Part shown: one piece after another, positions 46,701 to 59,400 of the stretch
Position numbering within the stretch: position 1 is the first letter of the stretch
How the letters are laid out: each line of letters begins with the position of its first letter
From: Caprimulgus europaeus
Taxonomy: Eukaryota; Chordata; Aves; Caprimulgiformes; Caprimulgidae
NCBI GenBank assembly: GCA_907165065.1
Contig: OU015535.1
Location: 1,996,151-2,060,150 of the forward strand
DNA length: 64,000 nt
Direction of reading: 5' to 3'
Notes under the pieces: model-generated
Seen by the model: the letters and a program-made list of their open reading frames with translations, nothing else
Database searches by the model: none
What the model was told of the DNA's origin: nothing
Program-made: the position numbers and the translations under genes

Positions 46701-48059
46701 GTGCCTGCTCTGTCACTTGGAATTTATTGCCCACATGGTGTGTGTTTGAAGCCAGCCTTGGGAACTGATGAGGTTTTTCAGAAGAGTCTCACTATCCTGA
46801 GCGTGGGTGAATGGTGGAGTGTAAGTGTAGACATCCTTGTGGTCTAGGCTATGGAAGCAGAGACCAAGGAGTTCTTTGAGTTTTGTGGATGTGTTACTTG
46901 TTTCTTTAGTTTATCTCCAGGTTGCTGTGGTGACCAACATCATACAGAGGCAGGAGCATGAGAACAAGATTTATCATTGGATTTGATAATTGTAGCAACC
47001 AAATGTTGTATCAAATGACTTCAAATTATACTTAGGTTGTTCTGAGTTCTTTTGTGGATGGAGCTGCAGGCTTTGCCTTCATCTCAAGATGAACAAAACA
47101 CAGCAACAAAGCCTTTGGTGCGTATTTTTCATAATTAAAGCATGGTGAAGGCTATAAAGGTTTTTGTGACTTTTCAGTAAAAATTGCTAGCTGAAAGCTT
47201 TCACCTTTTGTGCCTCTTTGCTTTCCCCTGTTATTAGCTGTCTTCTCTTGAGGTTGAGAGAGGAAAGTAATGCACTTAACTTGTCTCCATAACGGATGCC
47301 CTCACTAGCTGCAATCCCACACTGGTTCCACAGCCTTATCTGCTGAACCTATCTCTAAGTACCTGTCAGATAGCCTTGCCCAATTTCTGCCATCAATTTG
47401 GCCTCATTAACTTTTTCTTGATTAAATCAAGAATGTTACTTGGGATACCCCTGTAATTAATTTATAATAGTTAACTTTATCAGGGGAATAAGATTCATCT
47501 TCTGAATTTTAATGTAAGAAACACTATCTGTGTAAAAAATTAGAGATTGGAGCCAGAATTAATAGAGCTGCACTAAGTACTAGATACACTTACTGTGTGA
47601 CACATAGAAAATGTCTTTTGAAGATAAACATTAACTGACTTGTTCCTCATTTTAGTCAAGTTTTATTCTAACCTGTGTTGCCTATGGTGCAAAAGTGATG
47701 AGTCATATACTCCAGAACTATGTTTTGAAGTGTTTTAAGAGCACAGTTAGAGAATGTTCTCTGGATATCTTCAGTCTTTCAATTTCTTCATGTACTTCTG
47801 TTTATTATCCAGGCAAGCTTAATTTAATCTTCAAAACTTCAGAAGTGGCTAAGGCTGGAGCATGTCACTCACGTTAAAATGAACCTTGAATCAATCAAAT
47901 CTGTCCTTTCTAGACACTGCAAACCAATCCTACACATGAATGAAGATGACTTTACAACCCTTCATGCCCCACGTTGGGTGCCAAAATGACTGTGTTCCTG
48001 TTTTCCCTTCAGAGTGGGGATGAGATTTTAGAAAAGCTGAAAATAACTGTCTGTGTTTA

Positions 48060-48689
48060 TGTGATGGTTTGACTGGGCTCGCTCTCAGCTAGCAGCCAAC
48101 ACAGCCCTTCACCCACTGCCCCCCACCCCCAGGGGACAGGGGAGAGGACTGGGGGCAAGGGTAAGGAGGCCTGTAGGGTGAGATAAGAACAGTTTAATCC
48201 TTGAAATAAAACTTAAAACAATACTGATATTACAAAGGTAGTGATGATGATAACAGGAACAAAATATGCCAATGGGTGACACCCAGTGCCATTGGTCACC
48301 ACCCACTGACCCAGCCCAGCCCGTTCCCAGAGAACGATCCCGGAGCAGCGACAATCCCGACCCGAAACCGCAATCCCGGGAGAGCCAGAGCCAGAGAGCC
48401 AGAGAGGAAGAGCCCCTCATGGATCTCCTGCCCATGGGGGACAGGAGCTGGAACAGCCCCTTGGCAGAGCCCAATGCCCATGGAGCTGATCCATGGCAAT
48501 ATTCCTCACCCCTGAGATCCTGCGCTTGCAGACGGACAAACACAAAGTCCTTCAGTGCCAGGGACACCAATGCCAACACGGGGATGTTCTCAGTGTCTCT
48601 CTCATAACAAGTCCCAGCTGAAAGCAAAATGCAGCACTATTGCAGCTACTGAAAAGAAACCAGCTCTGTTCCAGCTAAAAACCAGGACA
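48060..48689 (-). mobile_element. Solo LTR, ERVL-like (avian)
   Basis: On its own strand it starts TGTCCTGGTTTTTAGCTGG and later has AAACTGTTCTTATCTCACCC and a C/G-rich stretch, ending in GTCAAACCATCACA. This order matches the abundant ERVL-type LTRs of birds as I know them. Termini are TG...CA. An ATTAAA polyadenylation variant lies at plus 48193-48198. The 5-bp flanks (GTTTA and ATCAT) do not match, so the target duplication has decayed or the element recombined. No internal viral region is present. The 172-codon minus-strand open frame inside it is not a viral gene. Confidence 0.88.
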
Positions 48690-51600
48690 ATCATTACTCA
48701 GTTTTGGGGAAAAAAACCTCTTTGTGCTCAAGCAAATATCAAAAATCCAGCAAGAAGTCATTTAAACCTCTAGCTTTCTAATAACCCCCTCAGCCCTGAT
48801 GCATAAATTGAGGACAGTTTCCACTCTGCAATGAAGATGAGGCTTTCAGCTCGCACATTGGCATTTAATATGTGCTCAGAATATACTGAGATAAGCTTGG
48901 CTTGCCTGGGATGTCACAGCTCTTTATTTTTTTTCCATAATCTTTTTCTGCTGCCTTTGTGTTTGAAAGGAACTGCTGTGAAAAGCGCTGCTGTGAGAAA
49001 CCTCCTGCCCAATGCGTGTCTCTGCAGACGTGACAATAGACTTCTGAAACACACAGATCCTGAGCCCTAAATGCCACCAAGATAACGTAGATGTTTGAGC
49101 ATCACTTTGATTGTGTGCTGTATCTGCTGTAAATGAGGATTTGACTTGCAAGAACTGAGCCTACTGTGGCTCTGAGCTGCTGTGGTGTTTGTAATCCCAT
49201 GGCACTGAAATGGGCTGCACTTCCTGAAGTGATTGAGAGTTAATTGGCATTGCTCCTCTGCATACAGCGGATGTGATCTGGTTCCTTGGAGAATGCTTTC
49301 CACAACATCCTTCACAATTTAGTTATCTGAATGGTTGAACAGACCTTGGAGAAATGCACGAGAAGGTGTCACCACTGGGTGAAGTGTGTGCTGTAGGGGA
49401 GAGAAATACAGCGTGTGTGGCTGTGGGCTGCTGAAGAGAAACACCACGTGCTCAAGATGACATCGTAGCTATTTATGCCTACCTTTAAACTGATCTAAAC
49501 CTGCTTTGTGAGATTTATCTTTCTTTGAAACTCAAAGCAAAAGTCACTTTTCCAAATCTTGATTCTTAAGAAATAGTTTACTTCTGGTAATTATTCTGGA
49601 CCCCCTTAGGAAGAAGGAGTATCTCTCCTCTGAGGTTTGGCATAGTGGGCAGTTCATTTAAGAAGGAACTTACTCAGACCAAGAACAGAGCTACTAAATG
49701 AACCAGCAGTAGCTACTTGTTTTTTTATTTTAAGTACCTCATTTTTTCTTAAGGAAAAAGCCATCTGAGAAAGCTGAACAAACCAACCAAGGATGCTCAT
49801 GGTTAGTTGCTGGACTTTGTAAATATGACTGAGGAGTCCAGGAGCTGGTTGGCAGCTTTTTTTCATTATTTCTGCATTCTGTTTGGAAAAGCAAGGAGTG
49901 GTCTGCCCAAGTATTTTGGCTGGATCTGAAGAGAGCTTACTTCAAAATGTGAAGGCTGTGATATGCAGACTGGAACACTTCAGTTATTTCTAGCTTCGCT
50001 CCTTGGCTAATTTGCTATATAATCTCTGTTCCATGGAGCTGGAGGAACTTTTCTTGGGCATGCTTGTGAACTGATTAAAAAGGAGGAGGTCTGAAGGGGT
50101 TATGCTGGTGCCATAATTTCAGAGTACAGAACTTCTGCTGGATTAAATTGTGAAAGAAGAAAGTAGAGAGATCATTTAAGGGAGACCAAAGGTGACACCC
50201 TGCGTCCTGCGCTGCCATTGCGTTTCTGCTGAACCCTCTGGTGTCTGCCACTGAGCCCAGGTTCTGAGCAGGAGATGTTATCAGAGCAAGAGTGATGCTC
50301 TGCAGTAGCTCTGTCCCTGGCAGTGCTTGCTGTTTGTGTGCTGTATGGTGATGACAGAATGGTCCACAGCAAGAGTTGCTCTTTGCCGAGTCTGTTATTT
50401 ATTTAAGCAGCTGATTCTGTCGTGGATGTGGCTCCAGCCCCAACGTGATCAGAATTACCTCTGTCTCTTCTTGCCCTTGCTGTAGAAGACCCTTATTTTA
50501 TGGTGAGCCATTCTTTCTGCAAAGACTGAGCATATGGGAGATGGTTCTTTCAAGCCATTGCTTCAGCAGATGAGTCATTTCTCAGTGCTTCAGGGTAGTG
50601 AATGTACCTGCTTTCCTGTGATACAGTCCTTGCAGTGCCTACACAATAATGTCATGCACGTGCCACTTAAATCTGTTTCTCTAACTACAGTCCTGTTGAG
50701 AAGAAATGACTGACCAATTTTGGCAAGTCTGGGTTTTCATAAGAAGAAAGTGGTGCTATTTTGATAGCATAAAACAAAGGCTCCATGTTCTCAGGGTCTG
50801 AGCTCTGTCTCTGTAGTCCTGCTTCATTATTTTAAGGGGTTTGCATTATCATGGCTCATGTCCTTGTTCTCACCTAGGAGACACTTGATAATAACTACAA
50901 ATTTCCCTTAAAAATCCTGAAGTAAATTGTAACAGCATTAAGTTTTCCTCTATAGAATATATGGTTTACTCCTTGAAGGCCAAACCCTTCTTTGGTCTTG
51001 TGGAACTAAATTTCAATAACATAAATGTTCTGAGACATCATAACATACTGTGTTAGTCTGAGTGTTAAATACTTAAACTGAATTGAAAAAAAAATAAATT
51101 TGTGTACAAGTGTGGATATGAATGCAGATTCCAAACAGCCTGTGAGAAGCAATCCTATTCTGTGATAATATTAAATATATGTAATGACTTAAGTATTTAA
51201 TGCACTCCAAGAAGTCTTTGAAAGTGCTTAAGGCATTTAAATACATTTTATTCTACGTATCTTAATCACACTGAAAAGAATAATCATTTAATTTCCTGTG
51301 TCAGCTCCAAAGTAGATGCTGACATATGTATGTGTCTGTGTGAGTGGAACTGTGTAGGCAGAAACAGTGGGGGCTTAACATATTTTCCTTTCCTTTTTAT
51401 TTGAATTGCTTTTGTAGTAGAAGCAGTGTGAACACATGCTAAGCAAGGAAAGATGAAGAAACCAGAGGTAAACCTTGAGGCCAACTCCTCACTTCATCCC
51501 CCTGTAGCTACATTGTAGGGATGTCTGGTTGGTTATTGAGGGGACTGACTTACAGGCTTAATGCAAGAGGTGCAGCACTATCCTCCTAACCTTCACCCTG

Positions 51601-51867
51601 TTGTATGGCTAATGAGCCTTGAACACTGTTATCTGACCATGCTTGGTGAGTAGTTCTTTATTTTATGCCTTAATAAGAGTCACCCCACTTCTAAATTACA
51701 TTAGAACATTGAAACTAGAGCATAAAAAAATCCCCAAACCTCCAAAACCCGCTCCATTGTACAGTGAGGAACTTCCTCATTTATTGAAAAACCAAAGGGA
51801 AATGCTTACAATGCTGCTGCTTTTTCTTAGCAAAAATAGGGCAATAGTAAAGGTTAAGGGTTAGAAG
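48690..51867. other. Unique non-coding DNA
   Basis: No gene or repeat was recognised. Short open frames only. Confidence 0.65.
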
Positions 51868-52418
51868 AGAATCCTCCTCTACTCTGCTCTTGTGAGGCCC
51901 CACCTGGAGTGCTGTGTCCAGTTCTGGAGCCCCCAACACAAGAAAGACCTGGACCAGTTAGAACGAGTCCAGAGGAGGCCACGAGGATGATGCCAGGGCT
52001 GGAGCAGCTCTGCTGTGAGGACAGGCTGAGAGAGTTGGGGCTGTTCAGCCTGGAGAGGAGAAGGCTCCAGGGAGACCTTCCAGTGGCCTCCCAGTACCTG
52101 AAGGGGCTCCAGGAAGGCTGGGGAGGGACTTTGGCCAAGGGCAGGGAGTGACAGAACAAGGGGGGATGGCTTGAAAGTGGCAGAGGGGAGATTTGAGCTG
52201 AGATGTGAGGAAGAAATTGTTTGGTGTGAGGGTGGTGAGACCCTGTCCCAGGTTGGCCAGAGAAGCTGTGGCTGCTCCTCCCTGGAAGTGTCCAAGGCCA
52301 GGTTGGATGAGGCTTTGAGCAACCTGGTCTAGTGGAAGGTGTCCCTGCTGCTGGCAGGGGGGTTGGGACTGGATGAGCTTTAAGGTCCCTTCCAACCCAA
52401 ACCGTTCTGTGATTAATA
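51868..52418 (+). mobile_element. CR1 LINE, 550-bp 3' fragment
   Basis: Starts CCTCCTCTACTCTGCTCTTG, then AGTTCTGGAGCCCCCAAC, GAGAGAGTTGGGGCTGTTCAG and the 3' tail GAGCAACCTGGTCTAGTGG to CCGTTCTGTGATTA. The reverse-transcriptase C-terminal part is recognisable but broken by frameshifts. Its last 150 bp belong to the same subfamily as the copy at 29358. Confidence 0.95.
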
Positions 52419-55329
52419 AAAGTGGACTTTGTTGTTTTTATGTGATTAGCTAGTGGCAAAATTGGTATCTACTACATCTGCTCCCTGAAAGGCTGTAGGA
52501 AGTTACTAGGCAATGGATAATTGACAGTAGAAGGATGGAAATGTGCAGTCAGACCTCTATACAAACAAATTAATTACTAATTCTTTATTCAGAAAGGATG
52601 ATGTGATTCTTAAAGCTTCTGTTCTCAGTTCCAGTTAGAAGTGGAAGGTATTAGCTAATGAAATGATGTGAGCAGAGAGAGGAAGTGCCTTTTACCAACC
52701 CTGCACAAGAGGAGTTTTAATTTCTGTTCTGATTTCCACAAGTTAAAACCTAGGCTATTGTCTTGTCATACTTTCTCCTGACATCAGGTACAAGTGACAC
52801 ATGATGAGCAGGGAATTTCCTCTGGAATTTAAGAGCTAAGCAAATGACAGTCTGCACTGAATCTCCAGAGGCTATTGCCAAGGAAACTCATTTTTCCTTA
52901 CAGAAACTCTCCAGGTGACGTCAGATCTGTGGCTTGAGCATCTGCCTCTTCTGCTGCGCTGTTGAGGTAGCAAATGAACTGTCCTGCCCGTGTGGTGGTG
53001 GAGGACACAGACAAACAGCTGCCAAAGCTGCATGGATTCCAGGCACCCAGAAATAATCCTCATTAGAAAACAGAAGCTTGTCCTTGGTGCTCATTTTGGG
53101 GGCAACTTAAGGTATTAGTTTTCAGAGTGAAAAATAGAGTTGTGGCTCTTCCCTGGCGATTGCTTTGCGGCAGATGGAGCCAACGCGCGGCGCCTTTCGA
53201 CACTGAAGCTTCTGTGTGCTTAACTGGTGCTTAAATGGACTCTTGGTAAAAATCCAGATTAAAATTGGTGTTGTGAAAGGTGTTGTAGTGTGGATTTGCT
53301 TTTTGGAAAACCAAGGAAGGAAAGCAGGAGGTTTTGAATGGTTAAGCTTTTTTAATGGGAAAGGATCTATATATATCTATATCTATATATATATATGCTT
53401 CCAGGTTTAAACTGTTTATTTAAAGTGTTGCTGTACCACTTTATTAATTACATTCTATTATAAATAGCAGCCTTTCTCTTGGACTTTGTTTACTTTGTCA
53501 TCTTGCATGCAAACCCTTCTAAATGTGCTGATTTTGAGTCAGAAGAAAAAGAACTGACGGTAGCCATAAGCCAAACATTCACAATTACTCTGTGACAATG
53601 AACCAGCCTATATTCAGATACAGGTGAATATTTAGGATGCTTTTAACACCTATGTTTTCCTTGAGAGAAAATGTTCATTATAAAAATTGTAGAAATGGAA
53701 AGCAGAAAAAAAAAAAATCAAATTAATATCCTGTGTCTGTATTATTGCAAAAAGCTTAGGGGAGAAATTGGAATACCAGCAATAGAGTTGGAATTATCTG
53801 CTTGATATAAGAGGGATAGTAGAGGTGATGGATGAAGCTAGGTCTTTGATTAAAAATGGCTTGCACCACCTTGAGGTAAGAAAAGAAGAAGAAAAAAAAA
53901 ATGAGAAGTGTTATCTTGCGTATCAGGGAAGTGTGCACTTCTGAAGTTCACAATATAGAATCAAACATGTACTGGAAGTCTCCAAAGGTAAAAAAGCAGC
54001 AAATAGTGCCCAGTAAGTGCTTAGGAGGTTTCCAAAGTGGAGATATCAGTTATTAGGTTTCCTTTGATCTTGCAGCTCCCTGGAGCTGAGAGCACTGTGT
54101 GAGAGGGAGACTCCTCCTTTCCCTGGAGATGCCTCCATGGCCATGTATTAGGGCACCAATGTGCTTTGTGTTTGTTGTTTGATTTTTGGTTGTTTTGGGT
54201 TTTTTTTTAATTAAAAAAAAGCTCCTGCTATCCAACCCCAAGTATCTTGAAGATGCTTGGCTTGCTTCTGGCCATCGAGGAGGAGCTGACTGTGTGTGAA
54301 GGTTGGAGGTGATTTTTTAGGGCAGTGATTTTGAAATAATACATCTTTGTAGCCACCGTCTCACAAGTGTAATTATTGCAAAGCAAATGGTTAAAACAAA
54401 GCAAATATGGTTCAAATTATTTCTGTTACATAGAATGTGAAAACATTTTTCCATATGGGGTCTGGTAGCTACGACAGTGTGGTGTGGCAAATCTAGGACG
54501 AAAAAGAGGTGTCAAAGCGGTGTTAAGTGCAGGGACAGAAGCTGTTCCACACCTTCACTGGAGCAGGAATAGGAGCAAGAATTCCAATACTCTTTCCAAT
54601 TTATTTGTTCTTTGTCCCTGAATGTGTAGGTGAATCCTAACAGGAAGCTTTTAATAAATGACTTGAAGTTTTGTTCTGCCATGGGCTATCCTGTTCTAGG
54701 GACCTGTGCTGCGAAATAGCTGTGATTCAGCTGAGATGTGATGGATCACTTAATTTAACCCAGTGATTAAATTAAGGCTATGGTGAGCAGAAAAGCTGAT
54801 GGAACAAAACAGAAAATACTGTGAATTGCAAAGAAAAGGTGAACACTGATTTTTGTGTGTATGTGTGCACTAAATGAATACAAAGTTAAAACTATGCATC
54901 CAGGTTAGGTGTTTTACTGGACTAATATTTGGAAAGAAGATAATACAGGATATTAACATTCTATTACCTTATGATCTATAATAATGAAAGATACCTATAG
55001 TTAAAATAAGGGATGAGTAGAGCATGAAATAGCATAAGGTGTCCATGGTGAAAAGCTAGAAGAGTGCTTAAAAAAAAAAAAAGCAAACTTACAGAAAACT
55101 ATAATCTTGACATTGATAGATCTTGGCCAAGCAGATGACATCAAGTAACTTCCACATCAGCTTAATCTCACTGAATACCAGAGAATAAGCTTGGGTAAAC
55201 TGGTTCTAACTAAGGACTTTTTAACTGGGATTCCTGAAAATTTTCTCTGTGCTTACAAAGTCACTGGTCCAAATGCACCACAAGTGTGAACTGGGAAGGA
55301 GGAGACTTCCTTGCTTGTTTAGGTAGTAA
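52419..55329. other. Unique non-coding DNA
   Basis: No gene was recognised. It contains a CpG cluster at 53160-53205 (about seven CpGs, including ACGCGCGGCGCC), the TA/CTA repeat at 53366-53397, and a plus-strand donor-like CTTGAG|GTAAGA near 53873. Confidence 0.6.
53366..53397. repeat. TA/CTATA microsatellite
   Basis: About 32 nt of TATA and CTATAT units (TCTATATATATCTATATC followed by a TA run). Confidence 0.9.
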
Positions 55330-55583
55330 TAGAATCATAGATGGTTGTGAGTTGGAAGGGACCCACAAGGATGATGGAGTCCAACTCCTGTCACTGCACA
55401 GGACAGTCCCAACATTCACACCATGTCCCTGAGGGCCTTGGCCAAATGCTGCTGGAATCTTGTCAGGCTTGGGGCCATCAGCACCTCCCTGGGGAGCCTG
55501 TGCCAGTGCTCCACCACCCTCTGCCTCAAGAACCTTTTCCTCATGGCCAACCTCCCCCTCCCCTGCCACATCTTCCTGCCATC
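55330..55583 (-). mobile_element. CR1 LINE 3' fragment, different subfamily
   Basis: The plus strand reads AGAATCATAGATGG, GAGTTGGAAGGGACCC, GGAGTCCAACTCCTG, CACTGCACAGGACAG, then CACCATGTCCCTGAGGGCC and AAGAACCTTTTCCTC, the reverse complement of a CR1 3' region. The sequence after the GAGTCCAACTCCTG block differs from the other copies in the window, indicating a separate, probably older subfamily. Confidence 0.92.
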
Positions 55584-56179
55584 TTGCTGAAAAATACCCT
55601 GTATTTAAGAATCTTTGCTGTTAGTAAGACTTGTCATTGAACTAAGGGCAAGTATTCCAAACACAGAGCAAAATTCTGCTTTTGTAGACACTTTTGTCTG
55701 TTATGCTGACACTAAATGGGTATTTTGATACATCAAGTGACAAGATAAACACAGCACATTTTGCTATTGCTGCTTTTTATAGTTTCATAATGGATGTTCT
55801 TCACTCTTAAAAAGGCACTCTGCGGCAAAAATTCATTCATTGCAACTTCTTCGTTTAAACTGGCCTGTAAACAGCTTCAGAACTTGTCTGACCCATTTAG
55901 AGGTTAAAAAAAACCAAGCCAGAATTTATTTCTTTGAAGTACCTTATTTCTTACCACTCTTCCTTTTCCTGATTGCTTGTTAGATGTAAGTAAAAATTAA
56001 GCATCTTTAGATTGTCTGCCAGCTCAGGTGGCCAGTGCCGCGGGCAGGGAGCAGGCAGCGCTGGGTGTCTGCATCTGCTCTGCAACCAAAGGGACGTGGT
56101 ATCAGCCTGCAGACCAGAGGGATTTTCTTAGGAACCCTAAAAAACCAAACCCTAGAATCATCCTATAAATACCTAGAAG
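55584..56179. other. Unique non-coding DNA between two CR1 copies
   Basis: No gene was recognised. A short GC-rich patch lies at about 56028-56060. Confidence 0.6.
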
Positions 56180-56445
56180 TCACAGAATCCCAGAACTGCC
56201 TGGATTGGAAAAGCCCTTGAAGCTCATCGAGTCCAACCATGAACCCAGCACTGACCAGTCCCCACTGACCCATGTCCCTCAGCACTGTGTCTACACGACT
56301 CTTCAATCCCTCCAGGGATGGGGACTCCACCACTGCCCTGGGCAACCCCTTCCAATGCCTCAGAACCCTTTCAGCAAAGAAATTCTTCCTCACATCCCAT
56401 CTCAACTGCCCTTGGGGCAACTTGAGGCCATTTCCTCTTGTCCTA
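56180..56445 (-). mobile_element. CR1 LINE 3' fragment
   Basis: The plus strand reads TCACAGAATCCCAGAACTGC, then GATTGGAAAAGCCCTTG, AAGCTCATCGAGTCCAACC and the reverse of the ORF2 C-terminus. On the minus strand the frame is open ([33 protein letters not shown]). Same subfamily as 12779, 36467 and 60827. Confidence 0.95.
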
Positions 56446-59400
56446 GCAAGTCTCCAGTTTTAGCTGGGAAGATGGTTAAATGTATTTAACATGGATATTT
56501 TTGTCTTACAGAACTGTAATAGCTTTTGGTAACATTTTTCATCCAACCCCTTCTGAGCTAGAAGCTCCTTGTCCCTTTTCAGTTGGAGCAGCCTGCTGTT
56601 CCTGGGATTAGTTGCAGGATATCATCAGGGTATACAGGCTGAAAATCTTTCTTGAAAGGTTCTCTCTGCATTTGAAATGGTCTCTGATTTTTCTGATGGT
56701 TTGTTATTTAAAAGAAAAAAAAAAAAGTACCTGAGTTGTGTCAAACATCCAGCTTGCTCTTGGGAAAGAGATTTGCTAATTGGGTTTTGTTCTGTTTTGC
56801 TCTTTAAGACTCTTAACTTTAAAAATGCTTTTGGCTGCTTACTGTAAATTCTCCTTGAATGTACGTGACCGTGGCTACCTCAGATTGTTTGTTAGGAAAT
56901 GCAGCCATGCTTTTGAGGTGATGATTTATCAGGAGGATTCCAAGCATTTTTTTTATTTCAAGAAATAAGCAGGATTACAATGTAAACCCATTTTTTTCCT
57001 GTGACTTGACCTAAGTTGATGTGTTAATAATGCCTTGAGGATTTTAGAACCTTGTCACAGAGGTCTGTGAGTTGAGTGGTACTGACAGACAGAAGATCTT
57101 TCCTGTCCCCTGCCTGATTTACTTCTGTTCTTACCACTGGAGATGCCACTTTCTTCTCTTTCCCATGCCTTTGTGAAGGGAGCAATTTCTCTGGTGTGTC
57201 CTCAGTGCCTGATCACTAATTGCCATTTCGGAGTGCTGTCATAATGCGTGTAACGGCAACTCAGATTGACTCTCCTAATTACATTAAAATACCTGCAGAA
57301 ATTAATGGATTCTCTTTCAGCATGCCAATTCACATTTTAAAAATGCTCCTTGAAAAGAGGGTCATCCTAGGCTGTAGAGTGGCTGTGTTACAGTGTGGAG
57401 AGGTGATCATGGCTTTAAGAGTTTATTCTGACTTTGAACTCATGTCCTGTATTGGTTCTCTCCTTTTGCTGTGGATGGGCCTTCCAGGGCATGAAAAACT
57501 TTAGCAAGTTTTTTAATGTCCAGGGAATGTCAATTTATTCTTTTTCTAGGTTTTATGTTGTTTGAATGAAAGGATTTTTATTTTTTTCCCCCTGTTTAAG
57601 CTTATGGGATTTCTGCAACTTAGATGAATGAAATACGAATGCTCTAGGCTTTTTATTATTTGTTGGCATATTTATGACACTGGCTGATTGCTTGTGTTGC
57701 TACTTGCCACACAATTGGTTTATGCAAAGACAAAAATAGAAACAAGTTCCCAAGAAATAGAACTGAAAATATTTTTAGAAAACCTCCTGCTTGCAGCCCC
57801 TGATGAAATAACAGGCGCTGAGTTGTGTCCACACCTCCTGATGAGTAACGCAGCAATGCTGGCTCTCGGGGTCATGGAAAGAGGGGGCTTCTCCACACAC
57901 TTGGACCTGTTTCTGCAGACTTTATTCTACCTAAGAGTTGCTAGTTAGTAATAACAAATTATGAAGCTGGCAGTCATGAGATATTGGAGATTTAGCACAA
58001 ATATTATCCACTTCATGTTAAAAAAATTGTATAGATTGCCTGCTGATGAGTATTTTCTGAAGCACATGGCTGTGTTGAAGGTGTTTTTGCCAAAGTGAGC
58101 TTGTCCATTCTGATTTTTCACTGACTGAGAAATCCTTGTTGTGGAAAGGCTTCTGCAGACCTTTGTGGGGTCTGTTTGGAAAACCTACATAAATATGTAT
58201 ACTGCCAGGGTCTGGAGCCCAGGGGCTGTTTGGTCCTAAAGTGGTGGGCTCTAGGAGCTGAGGTATGACAGGGAAAATTTCCATTTGTATTGCTGATGAC
58301 AGTTATTAAATCCCAGTTCTCTAGTGTAGTTGTGTAGCAGTGGTTTTAGTTAACAAGGATTTATTTGTGAAGAATTTCTCCCTATCTCAAAAATCCCCGA
58401 GATCTCTGTATTAAGTCAAGAAGACGGCAGCGAGCCAGTGTCCTGTTACATAAATGGCTTTGGGAGGGGGAAACGTATTTACACCTGCCTTGATAAAATC
58501 CCGAGTTAAACACAGCATGTGTGCAAGATACTGCTGGTAAAAACACTGGTCTGGTGCTTTGAAAAATGCAGTCTAAAAATGTCCAAACAGAATGTTTCCT
58601 GCTTTGAAATGCTGAATAGACGGTGGAAGGCACCAACACCAGAGCTGAAACACACTGAATCGATTTCTGGTGTCGCTGTGTCCCGGTGCTGTACTGGGCA
58701 TCACCAGGACTTTGTTCCATTTTCTGCACAGCAGTGTGAACTGCTGCTGTACCTGATGCCACTGTGACCAGGTGTCAGGCAGTGGGTGCCCTGGTGACAG
58801 CGTTGGGAAGTGATCTCGGTGTCCTGCACGGCTCGGGGGGTCAGATGGTGCTTTAGGTGACTGCTGAATGTACTTACACAGTTACTTACATATAACTGTG
58901 GTGTATGAGAGGAGGTTTTATACATCACACTTTTGTCAACTCATCTAAATTACCTAATCTAAGTTCTTTTTTCCTTAAAAAGATGAGAATATTGGTAATT
59001 ATTTTTTTTTGGAGGAACATTTATTGTATTTTTCTTCCCAAGAGATCACACTCGTGGTACTGAAGCAGAGCTGAGCTGCACAAATGTTCCTGTGCTTTAT
59101 GTAGAAAACACAACAGGAAGCCAATAGTAATGCACAACGGCTAGTAAATAGTAGACTACAAATTTAACACCTTAATGTTATCAATTTCATTATTAATAAA
59201 TGAATGCTACTAATGAAGTTTTAAATTATGTGCTAAACCTGCTATTTTTGGAGTGAAGGAACAGCTATAATGCCACAGGAAAAGCTGCTGACATGGATTT
59301 AGTGTCCTTTTAATAAGTTGGGTTAAGCACAGGCACTGCTCCACCTCCTGTCGTTTACAGAACTGTTCAGAAAGTGTCCAGTGGATTTGTTATGAGTTTA

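Larger units (their letters stand above)
36721..48059. other. Unique non-coding DNA (11.3 kb)
   Basis: The longest interval without a recognised mobile element. It contains the listed basic open frame (38490-38690), the CpG cluster with donor (40066-40310) and the minus-strand open frames (43038-43740). Simple tracts: T run at about 37480-37492, T14 at 41876-41889, G11 at 46402-46412 and a TA run at 46515-46533. No confident gene. Confidence 0.55.

Noticed and set aside
48109..48627. 172-codon minus-strand frame
   Set aside because: Lies wholly inside the solo LTR. LTRs do not normally encode protein and the translation matches no viral protein family.
51854..52459. 201-codon minus-strand frame and its overlapping frames
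   Set aside because: Antisense of the CR1 copy at 51868.
57220..57948. Two plus-strand frames of 94 and 86 codons
   Set aside because: Mixed composition is suggestive, but no good acceptor/donor pair flanks either and no family was recognised.
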